From Phoenix dactylifera (Eukaryota > Streptophyta > Magnoliopsida > Arecales > Arecaceae), in assembly GCF_009389715.1 (NCBI RefSeq), contig NC_052394.1, forward strand, positions 23,066,899 through 23,130,898: a stretch of 64,000 bases of DNA, given 5' to 3'. A model generated the notes under the pieces. The model saw nothing but the letters and a program-made list of their open reading frames with translations, was not told where the DNA came from and did no database searches. Positions 53,350 to 64,000 of the stretch are shown piece by piece (position 1 is the stretch's first letter; each line of letters opens with the position of its first letter). Made by a program: the position numbers and the translations under genes.

Positions 53350-55915
53350 AGCTCGATTTAATTATTTTCTGCACAGCATGAAACTGTACTGTTTAATCGG
53401 TTCTAACTTGAGAGACTATACGTCCGCTTGTATCATGAAATTGGTCAATGGTATATGAAAGGAGAACGAAGAAGGTGTCGCCTCCTCGGGTGTCGAGTAA
53501 TGCATACATACAGAAGGAACAAACAATCTTCGAGCTATTGTCTATTGTTTCAAGTTAAAAGTTAAGAGATGGAAATAAATCCAGTGGATCCTTTTTATTT
53601 CATGCTCCTCGTTTTATTTGTATCTATATTGTATACGGAGGTAAAAAGATGGTCCTGGCATTGCAAGATTTGAGAAAGGTCAAATATATATAGCCTTATT
53701 CTACGTAGGTTGTTCACCAATGACCTTTAGGTACCTTACCTTTATAGTTAAACTCATCCTTATGTTATGCATGAAAGTATAAATAATAATTTCTGAAGGT
53801 GATCTTCAGAAAGACTCCTGCTACCATTTTACACCTGGACTATATATTAAATGGCCGTTTAAAGCATGGTATGAAAATTAAACTTTTAGTCATTACGGAC
53901 TAAACATCAGATGACAATTTATCAAGAAACCGGGCGTCCTCCATTCCAGCTCTTTTCCATCCATTTCTGACAGAATCCTGTTCTGTCAAAATTGAATGCA
54001 ATTAAAAGCCTCCCTCAGACCCCGCATGGTCTGTTCCCACCATAGCCAAGAGATCTCCCTGATCTATTCCTACTTGGAATATGTATCCACTTGTTTAACA
54101 ATGGTTTTGTAATGCCTCAATCCCCCTTCAAACGTCCACAGCAAATTTTGATCTCTTGCCATATAAAGTGTGGGAGATAGAATAATCCCAGAACACGAAA
54201 AGTAGGAGGATAGGACCATGGCGTTTATGGACTGGAATGTGTAATTTCATATCACATGCTATCCCTGTGCTGAAGCAACTAGATGCATGATATTATAGAC
54301 GTTGTATTACAACTTTGCATTACAACGCTACAAAAGTGTCATTACAATTACTGTATTGCAACTCTTTTTCTTTCCTTCTTGTTAAAATATTTGAAGAAGA
54401 GGAAAACAAGAGAAAGCAAGAAAGAAAGAATTTTATTTCTACATTCTATTATATTCGGTACATCTCAGAATTTATATATACTCGTGAATCGACTCTATAA
54501 AAGAAAAATAATATAGGATGATATAGAATCATACTAATAATAAAAAATATTACTGTCTGATATAAGTTGTCATGTGATCCTAAAAATAACTGTAACAAGA
54601 TCATGCTAATAAAAAAAAATAACATATGTTGATAGAGAATCACGCTAATAAAAAAAAATATTATGAGTGATGGAGGTTGTGATATGATTTCTAAAATTAT
54701 GCTAATATTTCTTTTCTTGTTTTATTCTAGCTAACATTTCTTTAGTTTGAGAAGAAAATATATGTGCACCAGAAGGAATATTTGAGTAAAGTCTAGACTC
54801 TCTATGAAATGAAAACTACTTTAGGCCCTCCTGCGATATACAATGGGTTTTGATTCCGAAATAGCTCCGGTAATACGTAACTTGGCATATAATAGGAATA
54901 TAAATTTGAGAGCGTGCCCTGTATGGATCGAGGGCGAGCCTGAAACAGAAACTAAGTTTGCACTTGCACTTGATGGAATACTTAAACCACATTGGAGAGT
55001 ATAATCATAATAAAATTTTTGATTCATAAGCAAGAAAAATCATCTCCCAGATGGAACAGAAAATTTCCATTTCTTCAATATATTGCTCCCTGAAACAATA
55101 GTACTCTGATAGAGCGTGCGTACCATCCTCTAAAAACTTTTCATGCACGTAGCTTCCAAACCCTTTTGACAAGACCACAAGTATACGGCAGGTTTCCCAT
55201 TATTCAATCATGAGATCTATTATAAATACGTTTTCACAATTTTTAAACATAAAGCATACTGAGAAAAGATTTTATCAAAATCACTGCATGCACTCGTTTT
55301 CCATTCCTCCAACAATTTCACAACAGTAAAGTTCCCTGACTACACATGTTTTACAGGTATACCGACCTGTAACACCCTCCCAACTACTCCATCTTGTGCC
55401 GCCTGAAAATTGAATTCAAGAACATGGATGGCTTTGATTTGTCTAGCAAGACAAGAAGGGAATTTGGAGACGAAAAAAAGAAAGCCAGTGCAGTCCCACT
55501 GCAGTACACGAATCCTGATGTACAGGCCTATCAAGTACGTGGAACAAGTGTGTCAACCCATGCACGGTAACAATGAAACCGTGCTCTTACCGTGCCGGGT
55601 GCTGGCAGACAGAACGGACCTAAGGTGACGGCGGGACATAATCCTCCACTCGGTCAAGGCAAATCAAATGAAGGGGTGGGGTCCCAAATAAGGATAAGAA
55701 AGGAAAGCCAAACTTCTTTTGGAAGTTGGTAAGTGCAATAGTTTCACCGCAACAACCATACGCTTCTAAGCTAAACCCCCAAACTGAAAGAGTACCTGCG
55801 AGATGACAAGAAAACCCTTTTGCTTCCTACTGGAAGCTTAGAAAGTATTCATGAAGTTAGACGGATCGAAGAGGAAGGGTGGGGTGGTTTTGGTAATCCA
55901 ACTGATGCCTGAGTC
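53350..55915. other. Spacer between the tandem laccases
   Basis: AT-rich, with no gene recognised. Around 54520-54680 the phrase aatcatgctaataaaaaaaaata recurs three times as a short degenerate tandem repeat. Confidence 0.5.
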
Positions 55916-56084
55916 CAGTGGCAAAGCGTTTCTTTCTTTATCAACACTCTAAAGTTCAGCTCGACCAACGCGCGGGCCAACCGGCCAAGGCCCATGCTTG
56001 AGGAAATGGGACGCCAACGACAAAGGAACAGTATCCTATTCTCCACGTATCTCACCTAATCAACCAAACACGTCTCCTATATAT
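55916..56084 (+). promoter_or_regulatory. Promoter of third laccase gene
   Basis: It carries the block shared with 50541-50635 (actctaaagttcagct to gaggaaatgggacgcca), then ACCTAAT at 56054-56060 and TATATAT at 56078-56084, in the same order and spacing as the second laccase promoter. Confidence 0.65.
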
Positions 56085-56165
56085 TCGACTCCCATAACGT
56101 TCGCAGATCGCTGTGCCAAAGCTGAGAAGAGAACACAACTCCCACTCCCTTGGAAGTAGTAAAGT

Positions 56166-58667
56166 ATGAGTGCCCCTCTTCCTCCTTCAAAAGTCTCCAT
56201 GGGAGCTTTTCTTCTTGCCTTGAGTGTTGTCCTAGTGCTCCCAGAGATGTCGGCAGGCATTACGAGGCACTATATGTTTAATGTATGTAATGTAGCCTGT
56301 TGGAACTGGAGATTGATTAGCCATTGTTATAACATGATTCACTGTCTTATATATTTGGCCACAATTTGGTTTTGCAGGTAAGGCTGCAAAATGTGACACG
56401 ACTGTGTCACACCAAGAGCATGGTGACGGTGAACGGGCAGTTTCCAGGGCCTCGGATCGTAGTCAGAGAAGGTGATCAGGTTGTTGTGAAGGTGATCAAC
56501 CATGTCCAGAACAATATCACCATACATTGGTATGGATGTATAAGCTTACATGAGTCTGAGATGACAGCTCGTTATCGAACTATAATATGGTTTTACAAGC
56601 ATATGCTAACTAGACTGGGCTAAGGAATGATGACATGTATGGGCAGGCATGGCGTTCGGCAGCTTCGAAGTGGCTGGGCGGATGGCCCGGCATACATAAC
56701 CCAGTGCCCAATCCAAACAGGCCAGAGCTATGTCTACAACTTCACAGTAGTTGGCCAGAGAGGAACCCTATGGTGGCACGCTCACCACTCTTGGCTCCGG
56801 GCCACGGTCTATGGACCCATCGTCATCCTCCCGGCGCGCGGCGTTCGGTACCCATTCCCCAATCCCTACAAAGAAGTCCCCATTCTCTTTGGTAATGACG
56901 ACCGGCATCTACAGTTTATTTTTATTTTTTTCCAAAAGATGTTCGTCATTGAGCATTAATCAGCTAGGTCGCGGCTAACCTGGTTCTTAAATCACAGGGG
57001 AGTGGTTCAATGAAGACCCCGAGGCCGTCATCGCCCAGGCTCTTCAGACTGGTGGAGGCCCAAATGTCTCTGAAGCTTATACGATAAATGGGTTTCCTGG
57101 TCCCCTTTCCAATTGTTCAGCCAAAGCGCAAGGTAACTCCAATTTGGTCCAATTTCTGCTTGTAGTAATGGGAATATGGAACCGTTTTTAACAAGACACA
57201 GGCATGAATATGGCCCAGTCCAGGGCCCAACTACGTAGTATTTTCAACGATTAGGAAATAGACCCTGCCTAAAAACCTTCGTGCCCAACAAAGATTACGC
57301 AGTAGGATTTAGCTTTGGGCCTTGGTTGCCCAAGCACGAAGCTTGACCCAGACTAGTACAAAAGTTTAGCTACGGTAACCCATTTATAGGCTTATTAGCC
57401 AGGCCCAGAACTGTTGCTCCCCTATTGTTCCTGTCGACGCGAGCTCAGGAAGTTTAGAATGTTTTCACGATTGACAGATACTTTCAAGCTAAAAGTGAAG
57501 CCCGGAAAGACGTACCTCCTCCGGCTGATCAACGCTGCACTCAACGACGACCTCTTCTTCAGCATTGCCAACCACTACATGACCGTCGTGGAGACCGACG
57601 CCAACTACGTGAAGCCCTTTGAAACGGACACCATCCTCATCGGGCCAGGCGAAACCACCAATGTTCTCCTCCGCACCAAGCCCGCCTCCCCAAATGCCAC
57701 CTTCTTCATGGCTGCGAGGCCCTACAATACCGGTCTCGGCACCTTCGACAACACCACCGTCGCTGGCCTCCTCGAGTACACGTCCACTTCATCCAGCTCC
57801 ATGAAAAAGCTCCCGCTCCTCAAACCAACCCTCCCAGCCATCAATGACACTGCCGCTGCGGCAAACTTCAGCAGCAAGTTGCGCAGCCTAGCGAGCACGC
57901 AGTTTCCGGCCAATGTGGCCCGAACCGTGGACCGGCGTTTCTACTTCACCGTCGGGCTCGGCACGAGGCCGTGCCCCAAGAACCAGACATGCCAAGGGCC
58001 CAATGGGACCAAGTTCGCCGCATCGGTGAACAACGTGTCGTTTTCCTTGCCCTCCATGGCTCTCCTCCAGGCCCATTACCAGGGGCAGTCCAAGGGGGTC
58101 TACACGACCGACTTCCCCAACAACCCTCCATTCCCATTCAACTACACTGGGACCCCACCGAACAACACCTTTGTGAGCAATGGGACCAAGGTGGTCGTGC
58201 TGCCTTTCAACACAAGCGTGGAGCTAGTCATGCAGGACACCAGCATTCAAGGTGCTGAGAGCCACCCATTGCACCTCCATGGCCACAACATCTACATCGT
58301 CGGCCAAGGCTTCGGTAACTACAACCCACTCAAGGATCCCGCCAGGTTCAATCTTGTGGACCCGGTCGAGAGGAACACCGCAGGAGTGCCGTCCGGCGGA
58401 TGGATTGCCATCCGATTCCGGGCTGATAACCCAGGTAGGCCCATGAAGTTGTTTTGAGTTATCGTCGAGCCCATTAAGATGATAGAAAGTTGACTTGGAA
58501 TTTACGGTTGACCGTTGACTTTTGCGTGAATGACAGGTGTGTGGCTCATGCATTGCCACTTCGACGTGCACCTGAGCTGGGGACTGACGATGGCGTGGGT
58601 GGTCAATGACGGGGCACTCCCCGGACAGAAGCTGCCGCCACCACCATCCGATCTTCCGAAGTGCTGA
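56166..58667 (+). CDS. LAC: Laccase, second of a tandem pair, six exons
   Basis: Six exons join in frame: 56166-56282, 56378-56529, 56647-56891, 56998-57132, 57478-58434 and 58537-58667, giving 578 residues. The start [21 protein letters not shown] leads to a signal peptide ending near EMSAG. All copper blocks are present: [27 protein letters not shown] and [12 protein letters not shown]. Exons 5 and 6 are very close to the previous gene, which marks a recent tandem duplicate. Exon 4 ends six bases later than in the other two laccases because the usual donor after SAK is not a GT; the next donor adds alanine and glutamine. Intron 4 is longer and has its own sequence. A miR397-type site and AATAAA at 58852-58857 follow the family pattern. 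The gene appears intact. Confidence 0.94.
57527..57547 (+). promoter_or_regulatory. miR397-type target site in laccase exon 5
   Basis: Identical over 21 bases to the site in the second laccase, at the same codons. It would put both tandem genes under the same microRNA. Confidence 0.75.
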
Positions 58668-58889
58668 TATTGACAGCCAGATCCGGTCAATTTTTGGGGT
58701 TTTGTTGGATTTCCTTTAAATGTTTTGGGTGTTGTTCATTTTGTTCAGCCTTGATAAACAACATCTTGCTAGATGGCTACGTGGCACGCCCTACAACTGC
58801 CATGTTGATGTTTGCTGTGGTTTTGATTTCTTTTTGTGTGTGTTTTCCATCAATAAAAAGCTCAGCTCAGCTCATGATCGATTTATACT

Positions 58890-60606
58890 GCGCCGCATGC
58901 ACCTCTCTTTAGATTAATCATTAAAAGCTCACCACCCGGACTTGCAAAATAGTGTATACAGACAAACTTTAGCTCGGACTTGCTGAGACAGATATATACC
59001 ATGACAATTATGCAATATATATCAAGTTATTCACAGAGTAACCTCCAACCTAGGACAAATCTAGGTTTTATAATATCAAGTTATGCTCAAAGTAACCTAT
59101 AACCTAGGCCAAATCTTCTAGCACCCTCACCCATGCACCAAAAACTCCCATACCTACCCTACGTCATCATATAATGATTGCCCATTAGCAAGAACTAAGC
59201 TAAATTGGTCCATATCCATCATATCATTCGCTTTGTCTCATTCAAATTTGGAGCTGTAGCTAGCACATGACAGAGTTGTGGTAGAATCTCACCTCGTCTT
59301 CTCCAATCCAGAGATGCCTCTGCACGGGGTTGGTAATTGAGTGCTGGTTCATGCATTAATATTTTTTATGGAACATATCAAAATCTTTGACCGATCCACT
59401 CCCCAGCACAAGCTATGTCGGTATCTTTTTATGCTTCCAACTAAAGGAGGGCTATTTTTGTACAACAGCAGCTTCAAGAAGCCTGTACCGTGCACATGGC
59501 AGACAGGGGATCCTTTCAAGCTTCCAATCGGTCAAAAGATACTTCTTGCCCCCCCGTTTCTTAAAATATATCCAAACTTCTTGCTGCTTCTATGAGATAC
59601 CAGAGCACGAAAACTTGATCAATTTTATGCAGTGGTTTTGAATTCATGCTGAAGGACGACAGTTGAACAACCATCTCTAAAATCAAATATTATAAATAAA
59701 AAATATCCTGGAAATTTTGAAAAATTATATTACTACCATTAGTCTTGGAATATCATGCATTATATTATTAGCTATCACATGGATTTTAGGTATGGTGGAT
59801 CTTCGGTGAATAAGAATTAGGTGTCAGCAACAAAATAGCAAATAAGAATATATGGACAGATAGGTCGATAGGGAACATGGAAACAAAGATCTTAGGCAAA
59901 TAAAAGACAGTAGTTGAATATCATCTATTGCCCTCTTCTTTCGAGTGCTTAGAAACAACAACCACTAGTTGTAGACAGACAAGTGATCATTAATTTTCTA
60001 CCAAGGTTTGCAAATGTAGACACATGCTAAATGTAATATGACTCAAAATTCTTATATGTCATACTTCCAGTACGTAAGAGGAGACAGACAGTGGATGATA
60101 TCAAATAATTTTATAATTTTCTTCATTCTTACAAAAAATTGTAAGTAAGAATTTCTTGTAGTTTTCACATTATGCTGTATTTTGGAAGGATGAAACATGT
60201 TTTGTATGATTGCTCATATAATCAAGCTTTGTGTGTTTTGCATTTATGGAGTGCATGAGCATGGGGAAAAAGGAATGTTATATCCACTGCTAGCTTTAAA
60301 GTACAAGATACAAAATAAAGTTTTAACTTATTATAATCCTTATCCATATGTATATCAATTGAGACGAGGCACTTGAAAAGTAGATATACAATGCTATCTA
60401 TCTTGAAATCTTGAAAATTTTAGAACATTGACTTCAAATTAGAAGTTCAAATGAGATGAGCAACTTGCGAGTTACTTAAACTTGACTTGGATCCAAGCTT
60501 GACTCAACTCAACTACTACCAAGCCTAAGTCGAGTTTCACTAACTAGAACAATTTTCAAGTCGAGCTCACGTAGCAAAATACTCACTCAAAAGGTTACAA
60601 GTCTAG

Positions 60607-60678
<72 letters not shown>

Positions 60679-62290
60679 CATAATATATATTATTAATTTA
60701 ATATTTTAAATATATAACATTTATATATATATATATTTCATCTAAGGGACAAATTGAAGATGCGGACTGGGCACAAGGGACGGCCGCATGCTTATGATTA
60801 GTCAGCACAGGCAGACGTGGCAATATGCTAATCATGTCGTTGTCACATCGAGCATTAGTGGCTCCTTTGGCCGTGGATGTCCCGCTGTTCTGCACATTCT
60901 TGGTGGCGTCGCAATCCCTGTCGGCGACTAGGGGTCGGACCGCCGGCCCATCATTGCTCCGCGTCCCGCTCTCATTATCTCAAGTCCACCAAGTAGCGCC
61001 CATGCCCAGAAACCTAACTCACTTCACAAGGCCACTCTTGGACCTAGGATGCCCCTCGACCCGGTCCCACCACGGCTGTCTTTGACCGACACGTCAGGAG
61101 CAACTGGTCCATGTGGGGCCCAGTTTAAAAGTTGGCAACATTGAGCTGGATCCAGGTGTACATGGGCCTTAGAATGCAGCCATTGCCCAGGGTATGGTTT
61201 TCTTTTATTTGTTTACTGATCTTGGTTCTTGGAGCTGCATATTAATTACTGAGACAAGCCTTCAAGCAAAAGGAATGGCTAGGGTAGTGTTCATTTGAGG
61301 GTCTCTTGGAAGGTAATGTTTCCAGGTTAATTCCATGTCGAGGTGATATAATTAACTCGTATAAAGTGTTTTCTTTGTTGGATTGGTTAACTTCGATATA
61401 GAATCTAGGAAATAGCCTTTCATCTGCACCTCGAACATATTTTGGAGCTGTGTCTACGGCAAATGACTGAGTTTTGATGCAGCCAAATTTCTAGAGCATT
61501 TAGGTTGAGCTGAATTCTTGAACATGGTAAATCTTAGTTGGGTAATTGCAGACAAGACATCGATTAAGATTTGTTCAAGAACTCTACCGAAAAATAACCA
61601 TAACATCGATCATATTCAACCATAATTTTCTTAACCAGAACGTATCCTAGCCTCCAAGACGCACACAAGCAGCCTTGTTGGATCTCAAGATAAACATCTT
61701 CGCTGTTCACGACGTCCACCAAAGACTCATTCACACTCATCTGGTGCAGATGTTTGGAACCTAGATTGAATGCAAGCGGCAGCCTTAAAGCAGCAAACTG
61801 CGACAGCTTTATTACAAGACCGACAAAACCGCCAACTTGGAGGGATTTCATCAAACTCGGAGCCATCCAACGAGCGTGTCAGTCACCGTCCAAAGATCAC
61901 CATACCCTGTGGCAATTAGTCTAATCGCATCATCAACTAGAAGGCCGTCCATTCCATCACCACCGTCTATTAAATTGAAAATATACAACCATTTTACAAA
62001 TTTTATCAAACCTCGTCTGATGTTACTGGTTGCATCACTTCTTTTTCTTTTTCTTTCAGACGAGCAAACTACATGTGCCTTCTGGTTTAAGTTTAATCTT
62101 TGTTTTTAACCTCGGCCCGCAGGGAGTGCCGACTAGATCCTTCCGTTTAGTTCTCTCTCGTAGTTTTACCAAGCTAAGGGGCACCTCTGACGCCAGTCTC
62201 GGGAACAGATCCTTTTCAAGATAGATTTCCGTTTAGAAAACAAAAAAAAGAAAAAGAAAAAGAAGAAGGAGAGGTGGGATCCCACCTCCA
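58890..62290. other. Intergenic stretch, nothing certain
   Basis: Mostly AT-rich with no recognised gene. A GC-richer part at 60760-61110 is open on the plus strand for 86 codons but has no family resemblance. At 61564-61866 a minus-strand frame of 100 codons is also unassigned. Confidence 0.45.
60611..60674. repeat. Long perfect (AT)n microsatellite
   Basis: About 32 uninterrupted AT units, followed by further AT-rich repeats to about 60738. Confidence 0.95.
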
Positions 62291-62297
62291 CTTCCTC

Positions 62298-62303
62298 TAT
62301 AAG
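62298..62303 (+). promoter_or_regulatory. TATA box of the DVL-like gene
   Basis: TATAAG in a TC-rich setting about 165 bp before the ATG at 62467, leaving a 5' UTR of roughly 135 bp. Confidence 0.55.
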
Positions 62304-62466
62304 AGAGTATCTACGGCCACCCCCGACCCCCACAGTCTCCTCTTCATCTAGCCACCCACACAAAACCGAGTCTTTCTGCCCCGTCTTAGCTTGTTCTCTC
62401 TTGTTTTGATATCTTTCATAATATCATCATTTATACAAGCGAGAAGAAGGGAAGAAAACTTGGAGG

Positions 62467-62697
62467 ATGGAGGATTACATGGATGAGAAGTGGAAGCTGT
62501 CGAAGAAGGGGAGCAGGAGGGTGGCGGTGGGAGAGGGCAGGGGACCTTTGTTTAATGGGCCGGCGAGCGAGAGGGAGGGGAGGACGTCGCGGTCGTTGTC
62601 GAGCCGGTGCACGAGGTTGGTGAAGGAGCAGAGGGCCAGGTTCTACATCATGCGCCGCTGCGTCACCATGCTCATCTGCTGGCGAGACTACCCCTGA
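62467..62697 (+). CDS. RTFL: DVL/ROTUNDIFOLIA-like small polypeptide
   Basis: A single exon of 76 codons. The C-terminal half is the RTF domain: SSRCTRLVKEQRARFYIMRR, followed by CVTMLICWRDYP. The N-terminal half is charged and variable, as in the family. DVL/RTFL peptides are plant-specific and associated with the plasma membrane, and they limit cell proliferation along organ axes; overexpression shortens leaves and fruits. Family genes are intron-less and of this size. The ATG at 62467 follows a purine-rich leader (gaaaacttggagg). The internal ATG four codons on is the only close alternative. Confidence 0.93.
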   Translation: MEDYMDEKWKLSKKGSRRVAVGEGRGPLFNGPASEREGRTSRSLSSRCTRLVKEQRARFYIMRRCVTMLICWRDYP

Positions 62698-63559
62698 TGA
62701 TGATTTATTTACTCTTTGGTTGCTTCGATCTGCTTCTTGTTTTCTTTCTTTCTGGGAGACGGTCTTCTCTGCCGTCCAAGAAGGAAACGTAGGCGGCTAG
62801 GAATGCAACACAAAAGAGAAAGGAAGACAGATTAGAATGCTTTTGTTTCTTCTTTACTTCACCATTTATATCTTCATGGTGTCCATGTACTCGAGAAATC
62901 TTTGGCTGGCCCTCCTCTTCTTTGTGCTGTTGAGTTGGTGCAACTAATTATACCAGCCACTTCCACTTGATGCTGTGAGAAAATTTTGGCATACGCAAAC
63001 ATCTGGGGAAAAGATTAATTCTTTCTGCCTGCCTCCTAACCTATAAATCTACTGTGTGCTTTCTTTAGTCTTTCTTTTTCTAGATCGTTCTTAGATCTGT
63101 TAATTGTTTGGAGTGATGGATGGACGGATGGTGGTGGAAGGCAGGAGAGAGAGAGAGAGGTGGTGACGTTTACCGGTGACTCCCTCTGTGTGCGAGCCTG
63201 CCGAGTCCGGTGTCACAGGCTGACACGATGAATTATTGGTAAAATATTTTATAGATCGCTGAGCCATCGTCGCTTTCACTGTGCATGGCTGCATGTGCTT
63301 ACTATTTTTGAATCGGGAAGTACAGTTGCCGAGTTGATATCAAACAACGAAGTGGCGGGGACGTGGATTCAGCTTTAGCCCTAAGGTTTGGCAGGTGAGG
63401 GAGGCGGCAGCTTTGGCCCCTTTCTCCTCTTCCTTTAGCTGGTGAATTAAAAAGTTACACATCATTAGCGTGTGCTGCCTACTACCGTCATACATGTCCA
63501 TCTCGCTGTATACACCCACCCCCATCACACCGTTAAAATGTAGTAAAGCTGGCTAGGAA
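62698..63559. other. 3' flank of the DVL-like gene, nothing further
   Basis: T-rich presumed 3' UTR, then DNA with no recognised gene. A short (GA)n run lies near 63145-63160. Confidence 0.5.
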
Positions 63560-64000
63560 TCAAGGAGATGAACTTCTAGCAAAATGGCCCAGGTGATCTG
63601 CAACATGGGCGGCAACCCAGTTCGCGGCACTATTATCTCTCTATAAATATACTTGGCCTCAAAAGCATCCAAGTATAACATTAGTTTGGACACCTTGAGG
63701 CATAGATTCCAACCAAATATCCATGGAATCATAGTTTTGGAGTCTCTTTCTAAGATGATAATGGGAAAGCATGGTGACCACCAAAGTTAACCCCTCATAT
63801 GCAACTCTCAGCTCTATAAATTACTAAAGTCTCAAATAAACATGGCATCCACCTACAACTACAAATGCCAGCTGTAGTTTTGATCATAAATCTAGCACTA
63901 GTCATTTAACCTTACTTGTTTCATGCTACTATCAAAGTTGATCTTAAGAAAATCAGAAGTTAAGAGCTCCTAAGTGAGCATAATCATTTGAGAAGGTGTA
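63560..64000 (-). mobile_element. LINE RNase H remnant at the right edge
   Basis: The minus strand reads IILERDSKTMIPWIFG, then RDNSAANWVAAHVADHLGHF, which parallel the RNase H segments at 31.8 and 41.2 kb. Frames are broken between the pieces. It continues past the window edge, and no poly-A tail is visible on its left. Confidence 0.6.

Noticed and set aside
60825-61085. GC-richer plus-strand frame of 86 codons
   Set aside because: No domain, signal or family resemblance, and no splice-linked partner exon.

Overview
This is a plant nuclear window: genes are split by introns with GT-AG borders, and they are separated by AT-rich intergenic DNA full of LINE tails, LTR fragments and foldback elements. 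Codon use and protein resemblance suggest a monocot outside the grasses, perhaps a palm; that assignment is an impression, not a proof.

Ten protein-coding loci and one tRNA gene can be supported. From left to right: (1) a YidD/UPF0161-family gene on the minus strand, its last exon not seen (1.5-2.3 kb); (2) a complete six-exon laccase on the plus strand (5.3-7.7 kb); (3) an atypical NAD(P)-binding short-chain dehydrogenase on the minus strand, seven exons (9.9-15.2 kb), with a tRNA-Asp(GTC) gene lying antisense inside its first intron; (4) an FtsJ/RrmJ-type 2'-O-ribose methyltransferase on the plus strand (17.7-20.8 kb), converging on (5) a ten-exon CCS52/Fizzy-related APC/C activator on the minus strand (21.7-25.1 kb); (6) a weak hypothetical frame (26.9-27.3 kb); (7) a WRKY49-like transcription factor on the minus strand (29.2-31.5 kb); (8) a single-exon SIAMESE-RELATED CDK inhibitor on the plus strand (43.9-44.2 kb); (9, 10) two further six-exon laccases in head-to-tail tandem (50.8-53.1 and 56.2-58.7 kb) that share promoter and 3'-end sequence; and (11) a single-exon DVL/ROTUNDIFOLIA-like small peptide gene (62.5-62.7 kb).

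The 31.5-43 kb interval is mostly transposon debris: several LINE 3' ends with RNase H remnants, a complete solo LTR with a 5-bp target duplication and an internal 30-bp minisatellite, and MITE-like elements. A foldback element and a hAT-like element lie at 48.2-49.2 kb.

Functionally, the three laccases all carry the ten copper-ligand histidines and cysteine and a miR397-type target site, fitting apoplastic monolignol oxidation under shared microRNA control. The CCS52-type gene and the SMR gene both act in the switch from mitosis to endoreduplication, but nothing in the sequence shows that their proximity matters. I found no CRISPR, phage, operon or clearly new biological system. The most unusual local structures are the tRNA nested antisense in a host intron beside a roughly 360-bp tandem duplication, and a GC-rich open frame inserted in an intron of the methyltransferase gene.
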